In this document: positions 40,001 to 46,804 of the stretch, in pieces
How the letters are laid out: every line of letters begins with the position of its first letter
Numbering within the stretch: the first letter of the stretch is position 1
NCBI GenBank assembly: GCA_933207985.1
Contig: OW240916.1
Location: 82,448,980-82,512,979 of the forward strand
Reading direction: 5' to 3'
Length of the DNA stretch: 64,000 nucleotides
From: Pelobates cultripes
Lineage: Eukaryota; Chordata; Amphibia; Anura; Pelobatidae
Notes under the pieces: model-generated
The model's database searches: none
What the model was told of the DNA's origin: nothing
What the model saw: only the letters and a program-made list of their open reading frames with translations
Made by a program: the position numbers and the translations under genes

Positions 40001-42073
40001 AGCGTACCTGGAAACTATAGACCTGTGAGCATAACCTCTTTGACTGTTATTATTTGAAGGCTTTTTAAGGGATAATATTCAGGAATTCATTGGGAACAAC
40101 AATGTTGGAAATCAGCACGGGTCTATAAAACATAGATCATGTCAAATCAACTTAAAGTAATACTCTAATTTCAGGAATACAAACAAATCTTGATGATCTC
40201 AGCCACTCCATTGCTTACACATAGGAAAGCACTGGGGGATATTGCACATGCGCAGCAAAATGCTGCACAGCGCTGATCAGCATTTCCTCATAGAGATGTA
40301 TTAAACTAATGCATGTCTGTGGGAAACATGCAAAGCCTTGCAATGCTGAATGCCAGTGCCACTGGTCTAGGAAGCACAATCAAGTAGCCATCTGAGTGAA
40401 AATGCAATGTTTACCTTTAAAAACCTGCCTGGACAGGATATAGACACCAGAACCACTACATTAAGCTGTAGTGGTTCTGGTTACTATGGTGTCTTTTTAA
40501 CTACCTACTACGAAGAAGTAAGTAGTAGTATTGACCAGGCTATTGCAGTAAATGTGATCTACATGGGTTTTGCCAGGCATTCATTATGGTTCTACATAAG
40601 AAGTCAATGATTAAATTAAATCGGTCTAGCTGAAATTCTTGGTCTTGGGTAGAACATTGATTTAATGATGGCGTACAAAGAGTTGTCATTAAAGGTACAT
40701 TTTCAAATTGGACAAAAGTTTCAAGTCGTGTCCTTTCTGGGTTCTGTCTGGGATCACTTTTACTCAACTTAATGATAAGTGATCTTGAAGTATACATTTA
40801 AAGTCATGTGTTAGTGTTTACAGATGGCACAAAAGTAGGACAGGTAATATATTGTGATCATAGGTAAATCGTTGTGTGCAACTAGGTTTTTTTTGTTTTG
40901 TTTATTACTTGTTTGCAATGTGAAATGTCTGTCATCAACTTACTATGAAGTTTTAAAACTGTAAACTTTTTCTTGGTGTGTGTATGTAAATATGAGGAGA
41001 CAGACACAAGGTATTATACTGAAATAGAGCCAATAGATTTTAATTTCAAGCTAGGATGCTTGGGAACTTTTTATGGATGATAGACAGTGTTGCTCCTCAT
41101 GTGACTTGCATTACAAGTCACAGTGAAAGAGAAACCACATACTTGGCTGTATATGCCATGTAACCTTTTTAAGCGGATCTGTTACCGTCTGGGAACTTTG
41201 CATCATTTCCAAGGTCCCCGTGTGGTGACATTGCAGCTGGGTGGAGGAAGGGGGCAGGCAAAGATGAGTTTTACTTGCCTAAACCTGTCACTCGGAAGCG
41301 CCGTTGTCCCCTTCCATCTTCTCCTCTTCTGTTCCTGGTGCTGTGACTGCCAGTAGTCAACGTTAGTGCTTTACTCTCACACTGAGGTTTGTGGAACATC
41401 CTGCAAGATCGTGGGATTCCTCCATAGAAAGGTCTTAATTTCCCTGTAGCCATCACTGGGGGAAATAACAGGCTTGACGATGTTATTTCTGCACAGTGTA
41501 AATCTTTTTCAGTATATCTTTTGACTGGATTGGAATTTCAGTGAAATTCCATCATAGTCAATCTGAATATTTCATAAAGATTCTATTTTTATGAAATATT
41601 CATTTTGGTTAGGGAGGGCAACTGTGTCGCTTTAATATGTATGCTTTTTGCCTCTGGCAGATAATGTGGGTTACGAAGAAAGCACACAAAGATGTCCATA
41701 TTTGTAATTGATATCAACTTTGTATACATGAATTAATATAGATCAATAAATAGTAATAAAGCACCATGATCTCTTTTGCTGTTTCATTTCCAGCTTGAAC
41801 AGTTTAACATGATTGAAAATGCAATTAGTTCCAACAGTCTGTACAGTCCATGCTCAACCCTTAACTACTCTCAGGCAGCCATGATGGGACTTACAAGTAG
41901 CCACAGTAGCTTACATGACTCTCAACAACTTAATTACTCCAGTCATGGAAACATCCCCAACATCATCCTCACAGGTAAGCTGTGTTCTGTAGTAGATGAC
42001 GGTATCATTCCTTTTATTCAACTGGCGTGGGTACAGATCCTGACAGTTTTTGTCGTGGTTATCTGTGAATTTT

Positions 42074-42131
<58 letters not shown>

Positions 42132-43338
42132 TATAGATAGAGAGAGAGAGATATAGAGAGAGAGAGATATAGAGAGAGAGAGATATAGAGAGAGAGAGAT
42201 ATAGAGAGAGAGAGAGAGATATAGAGAGATATAGAGAGAGAGAGATATAGATAGAGAGAGAGATATAGATAGAGAGAGAGATATAGATAGAGAGAGAGAT
42301 ATAGATAGAGAGAGAGATATAGCAGAAAGGGCCGCACTCCAAGGTCTTTGTAGTAGTTTTCATGTAAACTTTTACTTTTATTCAATCCATAAAAAGTCAA
42401 TGTTTCAGCCCCCACATGGAGCTTTCATCAGGACAAGAAATAAAATACAAGTGTGCATACACAAGAATAAGAATATTTCCTGGAGTGCAAGCCCTTGTTA
42501 TACATATACTTAATCACAAATACACACACACACCAGTCAAGCAATAAGACTTGCTTTTCCCACAGAAATCTCACTTTAACAGTGCTCTCACTACTGCAAG
42601 GGTGGTTCACTGGCTTAGCTCTTCTTCTTGAGTTGTGTTTCAAAGCTGTTGTATACAGCAGGCACATACTCCAAGGAATCCATGTATAAAGTGGAATTAT
42701 GAGGCAAAAATGTGGTTGTTTGTTGAGCTCATTTTCAAACGCCTACCCTGAATCCCTAGTACTAGTGAGAGCACTGTTAAAGTGATATTTCTATGGGAAA
42801 AGAAAGTCGTATGGCTTGACTGATGTGTGTATTTGTGTCTAGCAATGTATTATAGATATTAATTTTTTTGATACTGGTATTAAAATCAAAGGATCATTCC
42901 AGGTCCAATCCACCGTATATATTTAAATAGTTACTTTGAAATCAAGTAAAAATAGTTTAGGAGATCATGTATGTTTTGGAATATAGTAGCTCATTAAAAC
43001 AAAATAAAAAAGCTTTTAGCTTAAGCTTCTCTTATAAGTATCAATCCTAGTTTTGGACTCAAATACAAATCTTTTTTCCTATATTAAGTAATATTTAAGT
43101 AATATTTTTCTTGTTTTCTTCATTAGTAACAGGAGAGTCTCCTCCCAGTTTATCCAAGGAACTGACCAATTCATTGGCAGGAGTTGGAGATGTGAGTTTT
43201 GATTCAGATTCACAGTTTCCTCTGGATGAACTGAAAATTGATCCTTTAACCTTGGATGGACTTCACATGCTTAATGACCCAGATATGGTCCTGACTGACC
43301 CTGCCACAGAAGACACTTTCAGGATGGATCGACTGTAG
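6096..43338 (+). CDS. crtc1: CREB-regulated transcription coactivator 1, 3' portion (nine coding exons)
   Basis: CRTC1 (TORC1) is a cAMP/Ca2+-responsive coactivator. Dephosphorylated by calcineurin, it enters the nucleus and binds the CREB bZIP domain; SIK/AMPK-family kinases and 14-3-3 proteins keep it cytoplasmic. The window encodes the central regulatory part and the C-terminal activation domain; the N-terminal CREB-binding domain is outside. Exons: 6096-6139, 8683-8903, 16952-17097, 17742-17987, 24236-24289, 26453-26554, 35138-35221, 41794-41974, 43127-43338, all with AG/GT boundaries and consistent phases. Diagnostic stretches are [56 protein letters not shown] and the terminal EDTFRMDRL. 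These match CRTC1 rather than CRTC2 or CRTC3, which differ strongly in the last exons. Introns are long and filled with transposons. No frameshift or premature stop was seen in any exon, so the gene looks intact. Confidence 0.96.
6366..6800. mobile_element. Fold-back MITE, GGACATGCATCACTTT family (copy 1)
   Basis: It begins near ATGGACAGGCATCACTTTGA. It shares, in inverted order, blocks with 7459-7990 and 45896-46259, such as the CAGTGTCCTATCCCTAGGAATG and ACACATGTGCATTTGGAAGA region against TTCCAACTGCACATGTGTAA. An internal hairpin runs TGAGACAATTGTCTCATTCA / TGAATGAGAC. No coding capacity. The right edge is approximate. Confidence 0.6.
7459..7990. mobile_element. Fold-back MITE, GGACATGCATCACTTT family (copy 2)
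   Basis: It starts AAAGGGACATGCATCACTTC and contains the block GATCAGACTCCCTCTCTTTT through AGGATAGGACACTTAGCTGG, which is shared with the copy at 45896-46259 and, inverted, with the copy at 6366-6800. A short poly-A lies at 7508-7523. The right end is not sharply defined. It is non-autonomous and sits in the intron between the first two crtc1 exons of the window. Confidence 0.6.
8683..8903 (+). CDS. crtc1: crtc1 coding exon ([12 protein letters not shown] regulatory region)
   Basis: Acceptor GGTGAAG ends at 8682; donor GTAAGC starts at 8904. The first base completes Asn with the previous exon, and the exon ends on the first base of a Gly codon (phase 1). It encodes [16 protein letters not shown], then [12 protein letters not shown], a proline-rich stretch ([18 protein letters not shown]) and [11 protein letters not shown]. 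In mammalian CRTC1 this region carries nuclear-export activity and regulatory serines (family knowledge). The match to CRTC1 is close, with DQENTT being CRTC1-specific among the three paralogues as I recall them. Confidence 0.96.
8904..10334. other. Intron with MITE half-copy and a short interspersed repeat
   Basis: No exon is seen. About 9600-9809 is one half of the ACTATAGTCACC-type MITE (AACTTCTAAATGACAGATAA, GAGCAGTGAGACTACAGGGG). About 10087-10175 is the ATTATTATT...ATTTATATAGTGCC...GCTGTACAA block, a very common anuran interspersed repeat. The remainder is AT-rich intron. Confidence 0.6.
10335..10997 (+). other. 220-codon open frame, 5' part of the DIRS-like element, unrecognised
   Basis: This is one of the longest open frames in the window and it is not low-complexity except for a poly-T-encoded Phe run at its end. 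I do not recognise its first 160 residues. The later part contains [15 protein letters not shown], followed after the poly-T tract by a frame with [17 protein letters not shown] at about 11032-11088. Cys-x2-Cys plus a Ser/Glu-rich stretch fits the start of a DIRS-type gag protein. Whether any of it is translated is unknown. The chain of DIRS pieces downstream makes a retroelement origin most likely. Confidence 0.4.
11000..11960 (+). pseudogene. DIRS-like retrotransposon gag (ORF1) remnant
   Basis: Reading across several frames gives [19 protein letters not shown] (from 11338), a [14 protein letters not shown] segment with SVAKAK (11440-11510), and [20 protein letters not shown] followed by [13 protein letters not shown] (11638-11730). 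The pattern of W-L-K-x-W followed by ASK-xx-LC-x2-L-x-FE-x-G-x-L is characteristic of DIRS-family gag proteins. The frame is broken by stops and shifts (for example TGA at 11536-11538, TAG near 11750), so it is a fossil. Confidence 0.6.
12180..12780 (+). pseudogene. DIRS-like reverse transcriptase remnant, first part
   Basis: At about 12199-12305 the frame reads GVYST, then [20 protein letters not shown], resembling the start of a DIRS RT (YS-x2-FLV-xK-xG-x-FR-x-IL-x-LK-x-LN). At about 12690-12740 it reads [14 protein letters not shown], resembling the RT segment GW-x-IN-x2-KS-x-L. In between is AT-rich sequence with an open frame at 12375-12740 whose product I cannot assign. The element is cut by the MITE at 12838. 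Confidence 0.55.
12838..13347. mobile_element. MITE inserted in the DIRS-like element
   Basis: Ends AAAGGGACACTGTAGGCACC and TATAGAATCTCTTT. It has a GC-rich core with ATGCGATCGCGG and CCGCATGCGCAT and an internal hairpin (GGAAAGCATTGATTAATGCTTTCC, 13099-13122). RT-like sequence lies on both sides, so insertion followed the DIRS element. Confidence 0.75.
13348..13573 (+). pseudogene. DIRS-like reverse transcriptase remnant, middle part
   Basis: Between the MITE and the hAT element, degenerate frames read LYGNEMPQK and [17 protein letters not shown] text; with one frame change the text gives YLGMR and [19 protein letters not shown], fitting the RT/RNase H junction of DIRS elements (YLG block followed by a lysine-rich stretch). 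Evidence is weak on its own; it rests mostly on position between the RT and recombinase pieces. Confidence 0.4.
13574..14275. mobile_element. hAT-type non-autonomous DNA transposon with perfect 8-bp duplication
   Basis: Terminal inverted repeats CAGGGGTAGGCAA (13574-13586) and TTGCCTACCGCTG (14263-14275) match at 12 of 13 positions. The 8-bp GTTTAGAT is present on both sides (13566-13573 and 14276-14283), the hallmark of hAT insertion. The 702-bp interior has no transposase; it carries ATGGCACGAGTGCCATGCAT at the left and an ACACAC/CCACA-rich stretch at 13870-14120. The clean duplication and intact ends suggest a comparatively young insertion into the older DIRS-like element. Confidence 0.92.
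14284..14914 (+). pseudogene. DIRS-like tyrosine recombinase remnant
   Basis: Translation gives LKVQTFALS (14435), [18 protein letters not shown] (14488-14545), [18 protein letters not shown] (about 14560-14610), [20 protein letters not shown] (14635-14690) and, after a frame change, [20 protein letters not shown]. This follows the tyrosine-recombinase region of DIRS elements: WDLNLVL-x-AL-x2-PPFEP, the KA-x-L-x-A-x-T-S-x-RR-x-E-L-Q box with the first catalytic Arg, and the F-x-D segment. The C-terminal H-x2-R and Tyr are lost because a MITE interrupts at 14915. Together with gag and RT pieces upstream this defines one decayed element of about 4.5 kb. Confidence 0.72.
14915..15350. mobile_element. 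Fold-back MITE, TATAGTGCC family (copy 2, inverted)
   Basis: It begins AAAGGACCACTATAGGCACC and ends GGCACTATAGTGGTCTTTT. It is the same family as 814-1304 but in the opposite orientation. It repeats the internal hairpins AACATAGCAGTTTC/GAAACTGCTATGTT (15004-15036) and CTTCTCACTGTG/CACAGTGAGAAG (15092-15120), and a GC-rich segment with CGCGCATGCGCATTCAGCCG. It truncates the DIRS-like recombinase. Confidence 0.82.
15596..16400 (+). pseudogene. Tc1/mariner-type element, left half with degenerate transposase
   Basis: After a TA dinucleotide (15594-15595) the element starts CAGTGGCAAGAAAAAGTATG, a terminus common in vertebrate Tc1-like elements. The coding remnant shows the N-terminal DNA-binding part ([10 protein letters not shown], then [11 protein letters not shown], 15880-15955), a VWIDET-type first catalytic Asp (about 16195-16205) and [15 protein letters not shown] (16280-16328). 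Several frameshifts separate these. The second half with the remaining DDE residues and the right terminus is missing. Confidence 0.85.
16789..16860. mobile_element. 72-bp miniature element flanked by TTAA
   Basis: CCCCTTAAGGAC at the left and GTCCTTAAGGGG at the right form perfect 12-bp inverted ends, flanked by TTAA on both sides (16785-16788 and 16861-16864). TTAA targets are diagnostic of piggyBac-type transposons. The 48-bp interior includes ATGTGTGACATGTCATGATT. It shares its ends with the 2.2-kb element at 35305-37492. Confidence 0.75.
16952..17097 (+). CDS. crtc1: crtc1 coding exon ([13 protein letters not shown])
   Basis: Acceptor TTTCTTTCTAATATAG ends at 16951; donor GTACTT starts at 17098. 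The first two bases complete Gly; the exon ends in phase 0. The product [17 protein letters not shown], then [16 protein letters not shown] and [13 protein letters not shown] matches the CRTC1 serine/proline-rich region. It offers several Ser-Pro sites that could be phosphorylated (inference). Compared with mammalian CRTC1 as I recall it, a few residues are added after GM. Confidence 0.95.
17098..17741. other. Short intron, no repeats recognised
   Basis: This AT-rich intron of 644 bp separates two phase-0 exon ends. I see nothing in it beyond the splice sites (GTACTT donor, TTATTTTTGCAG acceptor). Confidence 0.6.
17742..17987 (+). CDS. crtc1: crtc1 coding exon ([14 protein letters not shown], Gln/Ser-rich)
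   Basis: Acceptor ends at 17741, donor GTAAGT starts at 17988; 246 bp, phase 0 at both ends. It encodes [20 protein letters not shown], then a Gln/Ser-rich stretch ([19 protein letters not shown]) where mammalian CRTC1 has a long polyproline/glutamine tract, and ends LAIDINS. The end aligns with the family's GIDI-A-S, after which mammals join directly to the ALQQYR exon. Confidence 0.95.
17988..23110. other. Large intron (first part) with scattered repeat fragments
   Basis: No exon is recognised. About 19360-19520 contains an inverted repeat, GGTATGAGGTCCAAGGCAGA against ATCTGCCCTGGACCTCATACC, around a minus-strand GATGAAACATTG block typical of frog Penelope-like termini. A MITE end lies near 20086-20160 (AAAGGGGAACTATAACCACC). 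A 92-nt hairpin is annotated separately at 21016-21107. The remainder is AT-rich intron. Confidence 0.55.
21016..21107. repeat. 92-nt near-perfect hairpin
   Basis: The left arm 21016-21059 and right arm 21064-21107 are inverted copies around a 4-base loop (CTGC). The inner 22 bp (GATAGCTGTGCTTGCTATGG onward) pair with a single G/U-type difference; the outer 20 bp are imperfect. There is no known gene here. It is most likely a palindromic MITE remnant; the very small loop argues against a standard microRNA precursor. Confidence 0.7.
23111..23460. repeat. GC-rich palindromic repeat element
   Basis: GCCCGCAGCAAGCTGTTACA through AAATCTCGCG (about 23185-23239) is inverted at about 23304-23367 (CGCGAGATTTACACAGG ... 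CTTGCTGCGGGC). A further ATCGATTATCGATATTGCCG block sits at its left edge (23115-23134), and ATCAATATCGG recurs beyond the minisatellite at about 24012. The GC content contrasts with the surrounding intron. It is probably a hAT- or other DNA-transposon derivative; the family is not identified. Confidence 0.55.
23590..23900. repeat. 31-bp minisatellite
   Basis: GCATTCACTTTACGCACACT followed by ACACACACACT recurs with an exact 31-bp spacing (GCATT at 23712, 23743, 23774, 23805, 23836, 23867), with shorter units at both ends. The array keeps long frames open on the + strand, but the resulting Thr/His/Leu repeats are translation artefacts. Confidence 0.9.
24236..24289 (+). CDS. crtc1: crtc1 probable cassette exon (18 codons)
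   Basis: Acceptor TTTGTTTTTGTTGCTCAG ends at 24235; donor GTAAGT starts at 24290. Exactly 54 bp, phase 0 on both sides, encoding [18 protein letters not shown]. The flanking exons are also phase 0, so skipping preserves the frame and gives AIDINS directly followed by ASLQQYR, which is the arrangement I recall in mammalian CRTC1. Inclusion adds a Ser/Thr-rich insert. It could alternatively be a cryptic exon; the strong splice sites and open frame favour a real alternative exon. Confidence 0.7.
24290..26452. other. Intron with MITE start and poly-T/G runs
   Basis: A MITE left end (AAAGGGACACTTTATTCATC) lies at 24523. A poly-T run is at 24646-24659 and a G run (about 14 G) near 24976-24988. Apart from these I recognise nothing and see no exon. 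Confidence 0.55.
26453..26554 (+). CDS. crtc1: crtc1 coding exon ([20 protein letters not shown])
   Basis: Acceptor GTTGTTCTATAG ends at 26452; donor GTAAGG starts at 26555; 102 bp, phase 0 both ends. It encodes [11 protein letters not shown] then [20 protein letters not shown] and SPQ. This Ser-Pro-rich block is nearly invariant in vertebrate CRTC1 and is diagnostic for it. Confidence 0.96.
26555..35137. other. Large intron with few recognisable repeats
   Basis: An 8.6-kb AT-rich intron. MITE fragments are seen at about 29935-30120 (ends GGGGTTTATGGTCTCCCTTTA), 30175-30419 (ends AAGTAACCCTTTAA) and a complete one at 34157-34607. Poly-A at 29460-29479; poly-T at 32428-32440 and 32813-32832. 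A GGCCGAAATGTTGCAG block at 31599-31614 resembles the end of frog Penelope-like repeats, weakly. No exon, RNA gene or second host gene was recognised. Confidence 0.55.
34157..34607. mobile_element. MITE in the seventh-exon-upstream intron
   Basis: Ends AAAAGGACACTTTAGTCCCC and GTGGCCAGAGTGGTCTTTT are inverted relatives of the other local MITEs. The interior is not coding. Confidence 0.6.
35138..35221 (+). CDS. crtc1: crtc1 coding exon ([10 protein letters not shown])
   Basis: Acceptor TATTTTTGTTTTAG ends at 35137; donor GTAAAG starts at 35222; 84 bp, phase 0. It encodes [20 protein letters not shown] then QTNALSHQ, aligning with the family's LGSVFGD-YY-QQM-AR-ANALSHQ. Confidence 0.95.
35305..37492. 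mobile_element. 2.2-kb TTAA-flanked element of nested palindromes and AT microsatellites
   Basis: Termini CCCCTTAAGGACGG and CCGGTCTAAAGGGG are flanked by TTAA at 35301-35304 and 37493-37496, as in piggyBac-type transposons. Inside, about 35640-35890 is inverted at about 35935-36130, and 36140-36230 is inverted again at 36280-36375, so one segment occurs three times in alternating orientation. AT repeats fill 36540-36608 and 37019-37100. The right 280 bp (37185-37470) are strongly GC-rich with CpG and inverted GCAGGGGG/CCCCCTGC. No transposase is encoded; small frames in the GC-rich part are not credible genes. Confidence 0.72.
37692..38238. mobile_element. Fold-back MITE, ACTATAGTCACC family (copy 1)
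   Basis: Begins AAAGGAACACTATAGTCACC and ends GGTGACTATAGTGTCCCTTT. Its two halves are themselves inverted copies (GCAGTTTTAGTGTATAGATC against TTCTATACACCAAAACTGC). It is close to identical, in the opposite orientation, to 46266-46804. Non-autonomous. Confidence 0.88.
38239..41793. other. Intron, mostly unassigned, with one MITE
   Basis: About 40153-40498 is a MITE (starts TAAAGTAATACTCTAATTTC, ends GGTTACTATGGTGTCTTTTT, with ACCAGAACCACTACATTAAG forming a hairpin with its complement GTAGTGGTTCTGG). The rest is AT-rich intron in which I see no exon or RNA gene. Confidence 0.55.
41794..41974 (+). CDS. crtc1: crtc1 coding exon ([12 protein letters not shown] to IPNIILT)
   Basis: Acceptor GTTTCATTTCCAG ends at 41793; donor GTAAGC starts at 41975; phase 0 in, one base out (G, completing Val). 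It encodes [39 protein letters not shown] and [15 protein letters not shown] resembles a PxIxIT calcineurin docking motif, which suits a calcineurin substrate (inference). One residue differs at a usually conserved Gly (SPCSTLNY here). Confidence 0.96.
42077..42323. repeat. AT microsatellite followed by AGAGAGATAT polypurine-rich array
   Basis: An uninterrupted TA run (about 42077-42123) continues into a roughly 200-bp array of GAGAGAGATATAG-type units. It begins about 100 bp downstream of the 41794-41974 exon donor. Long frames on the minus strand through this array (Ser/Leu/Tyr repeats) are artefacts. Confidence 0.9.
42324..42500 (-). mobile_element. Penelope-type repeat terminus with hammerhead-like motif
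   Basis: Read on the minus strand from 42437: CTTGTCCTGATGAAAGCTCC, loop, GGGGGCTGAAACATTGAC, then an AT-rich tail that ends in GGAGTGCGGCCCTTTCTGCT next to the microsatellite. The CTGATGA (42431-42425), a stem AGCTCC/GGGGCT and GAAA (42406-42403) are the conserved parts of a hammerhead ribozyme core. Such ends recur in anuran repeats of the Penelope type. No coding sequence is attached here. Confidence 0.5.
42515..42837. repeat. Fold-back repeat
   Basis: The left arm 42515-42592 (CACAAATACACACACACACC ... AGTGCTCTCACT) is inverted at 42764-42837 (AGTGAGAGCACTGTTAAAGT ... GTGTGTATTTGTG). The arms share about 85% by eye and surround a 170-bp spacer. Family unknown; it lies in the last intron. 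Confidence 0.7.
43127..43338 (+). CDS. crtc1: crtc1 terminal coding exon (activation domain, stop)
   Basis: Acceptor TTGTTTTCTTCATTAG ends at 43126; the first two bases complete Val. It encodes [55 protein letters not shown] and ends EDTFRMDRL then TAG at 43336-43338. This acidic/hydrophobic C-terminus is the transactivation domain, and the FRMDRL end is specific for CRTC1. Confidence 0.97.
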
Positions 43339-44066
43339 AGTGGAAACACTATGCCAGGAAATATAATGCTGCCCATTTCCCCAGCTGAACATAAACGTTC
43401 AGTGGGCTAGCCATGTCTAAGGCAACTGCTGAGAGGTGTCGCTCTGTGATGTACAATGAGTAAATACCTTGATGTCCTAAGCTTGCAATGCTAAGAATCC
43501 CTCATTGTGCGCCATGTTTTAGCTCTTTCAATCCCTACTGCATTTTAACGAAGGAGGATTATATTGGAGAATGCCCATTTGCTTCCAAATTCCAACATGC
43601 ATTTAATATTTTGTCCATTAGGAATATTCCTTCCATTTTCATCTTTTTGGGAAAATGGAAGATAAGATCTGATTACTAGAAAACCATGACCTTTTTTGAA
43701 TGCTTTACCCATTTATATATCGTCATCAAGCATTTCAACCTTCCTGAAACCTGAGGGTCAAAAGGTCCCCCAGCATATCCTGAGAAATTTCAATTGCATT
43801 TTGCAGATGGTTTGTAATCACACCTCCAAAATTCTGAGCCTGAAATGCTAGATGCATATGTAAGCGGTCGGAGAGCACACACTGTTGTCTTGTTAATGAA
43901 GGCATTTGTGGACTTTTGCAATGTGGATTCATACACAACTAAACCTTTGTCATGCTGAGCTAATGAGCTCTTTCATACTCTGCTTTTTCTTTAAGTTTTC
44001 TTTTCTCTGTTTTGTTTTACATTGGTTCCTGTCAGGAAGGCAAGCATTAGTCTAAATACTTGTATT

Positions 44067-44121
<55 letters not shown>

Positions 44122-45895
44122 ATCTGATTGTATTTGTTTTTTTTGTTTTGTTTTTTTTAACATATGGAGTGTACTGATAATTCTTTATTATTCCACTGTT
44201 ACATTGCAGCACTGTCTTATATCTACATACAGATAGCTTGCCCAGTGGGTGAATGTCCCTGCTACAGATATATGTGGGTGGCATAATGTCCACACATGCT
44301 TGAATCCTGGTGGGCACACATAGCCTTTCATTCTTCCAAAGTTGGTGGCATAAGCGCCAAATCTGTTGGTCACTAGTAATATATTGTGTCTTACTGGAAA
44401 GTATTTAAATGTTCATTCATGTTTGTATGTGTATGTTACTATAACACACAAACACATTTATATTTGTTGCAGAATGCTAAAATGAAAAGTTGAATGCATT
44501 TGTAATTCCCCAATATTTCATTCTAGAGAAACGTGCAAGCTCCATTAATTTTAGGTATGACACAAATTACACATACAAAACCGTGTACAAATTAAATGTC
44601 ATTTTTAGTTTTTAAAAGTGGGAAATTAATGCAACAACCTAATACTTGTCATTTCCTGTTTGTTTATGTGCTAATTGAACCGACAGAGCATGCCATTGTA
44701 GGTTTTATTGAGAAATGGAGATAATTGATTTGGCATTGTGCATATAATGCAGCGATGTGTCCATGAAGGTGCTGACAAATATGTACAAAATGTGGCTAGC
44801 TATACATATAATTTTTAAAAGAGATAGTGGCTGTTTCAATATGTGAAATAGAAAAACATCTGCTAAATGTTAAGGAATCTGGATTTATATAAACATGGGT
44901 GTGCTACACCCCACTATTTTATTATTAACTCACGCACCAAAGACATGCTTGAGCAAATTGGTGGTTAATATATATATATATATATATATACATACACACA
45001 TACTCTGCAACAAACACACATAGACATGAACCAGTTTATGAGAACCTCCCACAGTGGATGTTAATCAATAGGAGTGGGTTAGTGTGATTTAAAAAGATGA
45101 CATAAAGTCAAAAAGCAAGCCAATGTAAGAGAATAATCTTTATAGTCCCAGTCTTAATTTTATTTGTTCATAATAAGGTTTTCGGGTTGATGAACAAGAG
45201 CACATGGGTCTTCTTGTATAGTAAAGCAAACAGCTGTCAGACTGGGTGTCTTGTAATGTGCAACAGAATAGCAACTCTATTTTTTTGTTCTTGTGGGATT
45301 GAAGGGAAAATTTGTGTTCTGCGTGTGTTAAATTTTTATTCAACCCCAATAAACAATATTTGTGTGTTTGCTGGGGTGAAATATCAAGCATATGGAAATA
45401 TGGTAAGTTTACCTCCCTTAACTAAACAGGTAATAAGCATTACAAGTTTAGCAATCTAAATGTTACCTTGGTTCCATGTGCTCTTATTTGTAATTTGGCA
45501 CAAATTTCAACAACGCCAGGCACAAGGTATATTGACAAAATTAGATACTGCATCTAATGCCCTTTCTGGCTTTTTGAGGTGGTAGCAATGACATTGTCAG
45601 TTTTCTGTTACTATTAAGAAAAGGTGTGTCTGTTTTGGTTTTTTCATACTTTCAGATCTACAAAAAGAGGTTCAATGTCGGTTCTCCTCTTGCAGAAACA
45701 AAATAATATAAACAGGTGCTGGATCCTACACGTGGATAAATGAGATATTTTAGTATTCATATTGCTTTATTCTGAATGTTTCTGACTTGGAAGATTCACA
45801 GTAGCTGTGTCAGGACAGAATAAAAAATATCAAATGTCTTATGCCTTAAGGGGCCGTGCATCATGATTTCCCCCCATCTCCGTTTCAGATCAGTA

Positions 45896-46259
45896 CACTA
45901 ATGACATAAATAGGGAATCTTTGTGCAGCAGCCTGACACGGATCCTATTTTGCATGACACACTGATCAGACTCCCTTTCTTCTCCTTCTGTCCGGATGTT
46001 GCTAAGTGAAGAAATCATCCAACTTCAAATATGTAAATCTGTCAGGTATGCCAAATGCACTTTTTCAGCATTCTTAGGGATAGAACACTAATTGGTTAGT
46101 TAAGTATTCCCCCCTGGAGTGGGTGTGGAAGGCATAAGAAAGACTAAGCAGGAAAATATGAAGAAAATAACTCTGCCTGCTGAGTGAGGTAAATGTCTAA
46201 TTTAAAGCTAAGAGCTTTTAAATGAGATGGCTCTCTCAAAGTGATGTGTCCCTTAAATG
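45896..46259. mobile_element. MITE, GGACATGCATCACTTT family (copy 3)
   Basis: It contains GATCAGACTCCCTTTCTTCT and ATGTAAATCTGTCAGGTATG as in the 7459 copy, and ends AAGTGATGTGTCCCTTAAAT at the right. It is immediately adjacent to the next MITE at 46266. The left boundary is approximate. Confidence 0.6.
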
Positions 46260-46265
46260 CTATTC

Positions 46266-46804
46266 AAGGGACACTATAGTCACCTTAACAACTTTAGCTT
46301 AATGAAGCAGTTTTGGTGTATAGAACATGCCCCTGCAGTCTCAGTGCTCAATCCTCTGCCATTTAGGAGTTAAATCCCTTTGTTTATGAACCCTAGTCAC
46401 ACCTCCCTGCATGTGACTTCCATAAACACTTCCTGTAAAGAGAGCCCTATTTAAGCTTTCTTTATTGCAAGTTCTGTTTAATTAAGATTTACTTATCCCC
46501 TGCTATGTTAATAACTTGCTAGACCCTGCAAGAGCCTCCTGTATGTGATTAAAGTTCAATTTAGAGATTGAGATACAATTATTTAAGGTAAATTACATCT
46601 GTTTGAAAGTGAAACCAGTTTTTCTTTCATGCAGGCTCTGTCAATCATAGCCAGGGGAGGTGTGGCTAGGGCTGCATAAACAGAAACAAAGTGATTTAAC
46701 TCCTAAATGACAGTGAATTGAGCAGTGAAATTGCAGGGGAATGATCTATACACTAAAACTGCTTCATTTAGCTAAAGTAATTTAGCTGACTATAGTGTTC
46801 CTTT
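46266..46804. mobile_element. Fold-back MITE, ACTATAGTCACC family (copy 2, inverted)
   Basis: Begins AAGGGACACTATAGTCACCT and ends GCTGACTATAGTGTTCCTTT. Its reverse complement matches 37692-38238 over the whole length with only scattered differences and two small indels. It lies about 2.9 kb downstream of the crtc1 stop codon. Confidence 0.88.

Noticed and set aside
42059..42415. 118- and 95-codon frames on the minus strand
   Set aside because: They are translations of the TA and GAGAGATAT microsatellites.
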